This document shows positions 62,496 through 64,000 of a stretch of DNA of 64,000 bases, piece after piece. The notes below the pieces were generated by a model. It was not told the origin of the DNA, did not search any database, and saw only the letters and a list, made by a program, of their open reading frames with translations. The stretch is taken from contig JADEYG010000015.1 of NCBI GenBank assembly GCA_016906335.1, forward strand, positions 1 through 64,000, in the 5' to 3' direction. This stretch comes from Novakomyces olei (Eukaryota; Ascomycota; Novakomycetes; Novakomycetales; Novakomycetaceae). The translations under genes were made by a program, and so were the position numbers. How positions within the stretch are numbered: the stretch's first letter is position 1; every line of letters begins with the position of its first letter.

Positions 62496-64000
62496 CGCTC
62501 CCTCGCTGACTGTGTGTACAAGGGCACGCTGACCTGATGACATACGGCTCTGATATACTCTTGTATGGGCACACCGTAGAATTGGTCTTGCTTGTTTAGC
62601 AGTAGGCAAACCATTTATCCAGAGTCAAGCTTTTCTTGTATACTTATCCACCTCGATTTGACGCTACAAGAAATTGCCTGGCACTATTAAGCTGGACTAA
62701 TATTATAATCGTCAAATGGGCATGAGTCTAGACCGCCAGCTGTGGCTTTGCTAGCAATGCGGCAGCAGGCGGAGATCGTGGATTGGTCGGTTTTGTTCAT
62801 TCGTGATTTGCTGATATTGTCTCGTTTTTCATATGGATCAGGATCATGGTACAAGATCTTACAAATTCTTTGGAAAAGTCTGAAGACGGAAAGTGCAGTC
62901 GTTTGCACTCATGGGCAAGGCAAGGCCATTGTCAGCAATGGCAGACCGTTACCACAGTCAAACGAGGCAGTTTACATTGTAAAAGAGGTCTGTAAAGGCA
63001 AGTCTTGGCCAGTCTTACTGGCAAGGCTCCCTTTGCTCTCGAGTATGAGGTCGAATTGTACGATGAAGAGTCGAGACTGGTTTCGCGGGAGAGCCAGACT
63101 CTGCAGTCTACGAGCGTTAATGTCTGCCTCGTCACTGTGGGCCTGGGCAAAGCAAGATCTATACCTCCAAGCCAGGGACTTTTTGTTACCAGCTCACTGC
63201 TCTATCAAGTGCCTTTACAGGACTGGCTCTTTTGACGCTAGGCATAGAGGCGAAATTGAAACTGACGCTAGTCTTGTCAGCACTACAGTGTCAGATTATT
63301 TGCTGGTACGATGTACAACACAGAGCCCGAGAGGAGGCTCGATTAGTACGCTGCCGAATAAGCTAATGCGCGAATTGCGTTACTGTCTTGAATGGTACCA
63401 GATTGGATTAAACGTGCATGTTTTTACAGTTACTCTACATATACATAGACATAATTTTAATAGTACAGCATTATAAATAGACAAAAAATCATATTTGAAT
63501 TATAAAGTGATTGTTCAGGTCCCCCTGACTAACCCTGGCACTTGACAGCGCTCTTAAACCCTCAAATGCCAAGCAGCAATAAGGTGTATTATGGTATAAT
63601 TTGATTACATTTACTGTACATTTTTTGTCACATATTGTATGTTTATACGTATCTTGACCGCCTCAATATGTCCAGTCAATTATAGCTATAATATTCTTAT
63701 TATATTATTGACTATTTGTATTTAAAGTGCGCAAAATAAAATCACAGAACGCGATTAGTGCTATTACTTGTTTGGAACACAGAGAACGAAAACGTGCCTT
63801 AATACATTAGACTGACCAATCACATACGGCCCTAAAATTGATATATCGGCCAAACAGGTCGATCGTCACGAAAACAGGATCTGCCTCAATTTCGAGTGTC
63901 GGCACCGACGATTATGAACACGAAAACAGGACCAGCGTGACTCATTTATGAACTTTTACACGTTTTCGAAACAAATAGTGGGGTAATGAAAGGGGTAATG
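62496..64000. other. Region without a convincing gene
   Basis: Open frames of up to 244 codons at 62742-63476 and 77 codons at 63005-63235 overlap in different frames. The shorter one has a protein-like part (LTGKAPFALEYEVELYDEES) and may be a gene relic. 63522-63539 contains CCCTGACTAACCCTGG, a telomere-like scrap. 63680-63720 resembles the TATTATATTAT start of the foldback units. Confidence 0.4.

Noticed and set aside
62742-63476. 244-codon open frame
   Set aside because: Composition is unlike a protein of this organism, there is no family resemblance, and another frame in the same stretch looks more protein-like.
1-64000. CRISPR arrays, rRNA or tRNA genes
   Set aside because: No array of equal repeats with unique spacers was seen. 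No tRNA- or rRNA-like conserved segments were recognised by eye; a covariance-model scan would settle tRNAs.

Overview
This window is a chromosome end of an ascomycete fungus, probably a yeast-like one. It opens at base 1 with telomere repeats (GGGTTAGTTA mixed with GGGTTAGTCA on the G-rich strand). The GGGTTAGTCA form is the repeat known from the Yarrowia lineage. Genes are compact and mostly intronless. Where introns occur they are short (about 37-170 nt), with GT...AG ends and often a CTNAC-like branch site close to the 3' end. Typical fungal families are present (Zn2Cys6 regulators, MFS permeases, 5-oxoprolinase, AzgA, MpaB). The exact genus cannot be read from the sequence.

Bases 1-10.9 kb are subtelomere: telomere, an AT-rich ATACATTATT minisatellite, repeated foldback units with a conserved AAACCCT core, a RecQ-type telomere-linked helicase split by one frame change, a truncated JmjC gene next to a possible LTR, and a Ty1/copia fossil with its 3' LTR. 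From 11 to 23 kb lies decaying accessory DNA. It holds an HNH-nuclease family of unknown function: two members that are whole once four small introns each are removed (11.0 and 21.5 kb) and two decayed members (13 and 15.4 kb). A whole five-intron Na+/H+ antiporter and an amino-acid permease pseudogene also lie here. A fifth, uninterrupted HNH gene is at 61.7 kb.

From 23.7 kb on the DNA is metabolic and better preserved: a flavodoxin-fold quinone reductase, an MpaB/DUF2236 oxygenase-like gene (three exons), a sugar transporter and an AzgA purine permease.

Bases 34.4-45.7 kb look like a 5-oxoproline/D-glutamate cluster: an ACS-family anion permease, a D-glutamate cyclase-like DUF1445 protein, a full-length 5-oxoprolinase, a small KIX-domain protein and an Adr1-like two-finger regulator. 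Palindromes built on GGAGCTCC and GATAAG motifs lie in its promoters.

Bases 50.4-60.8 kb look like a MAL locus: a divergent alpha-glucoside permease and maltase, a Zn2Cys6 regulator, and a second regulator with two tandem Zn2Cys6 clusters, the first split by an intron. A medium-chain reductase and an Rds1-type ferritin-like secreted protein lie between the two clusters. The last 1.5 kb holds no convincing gene.
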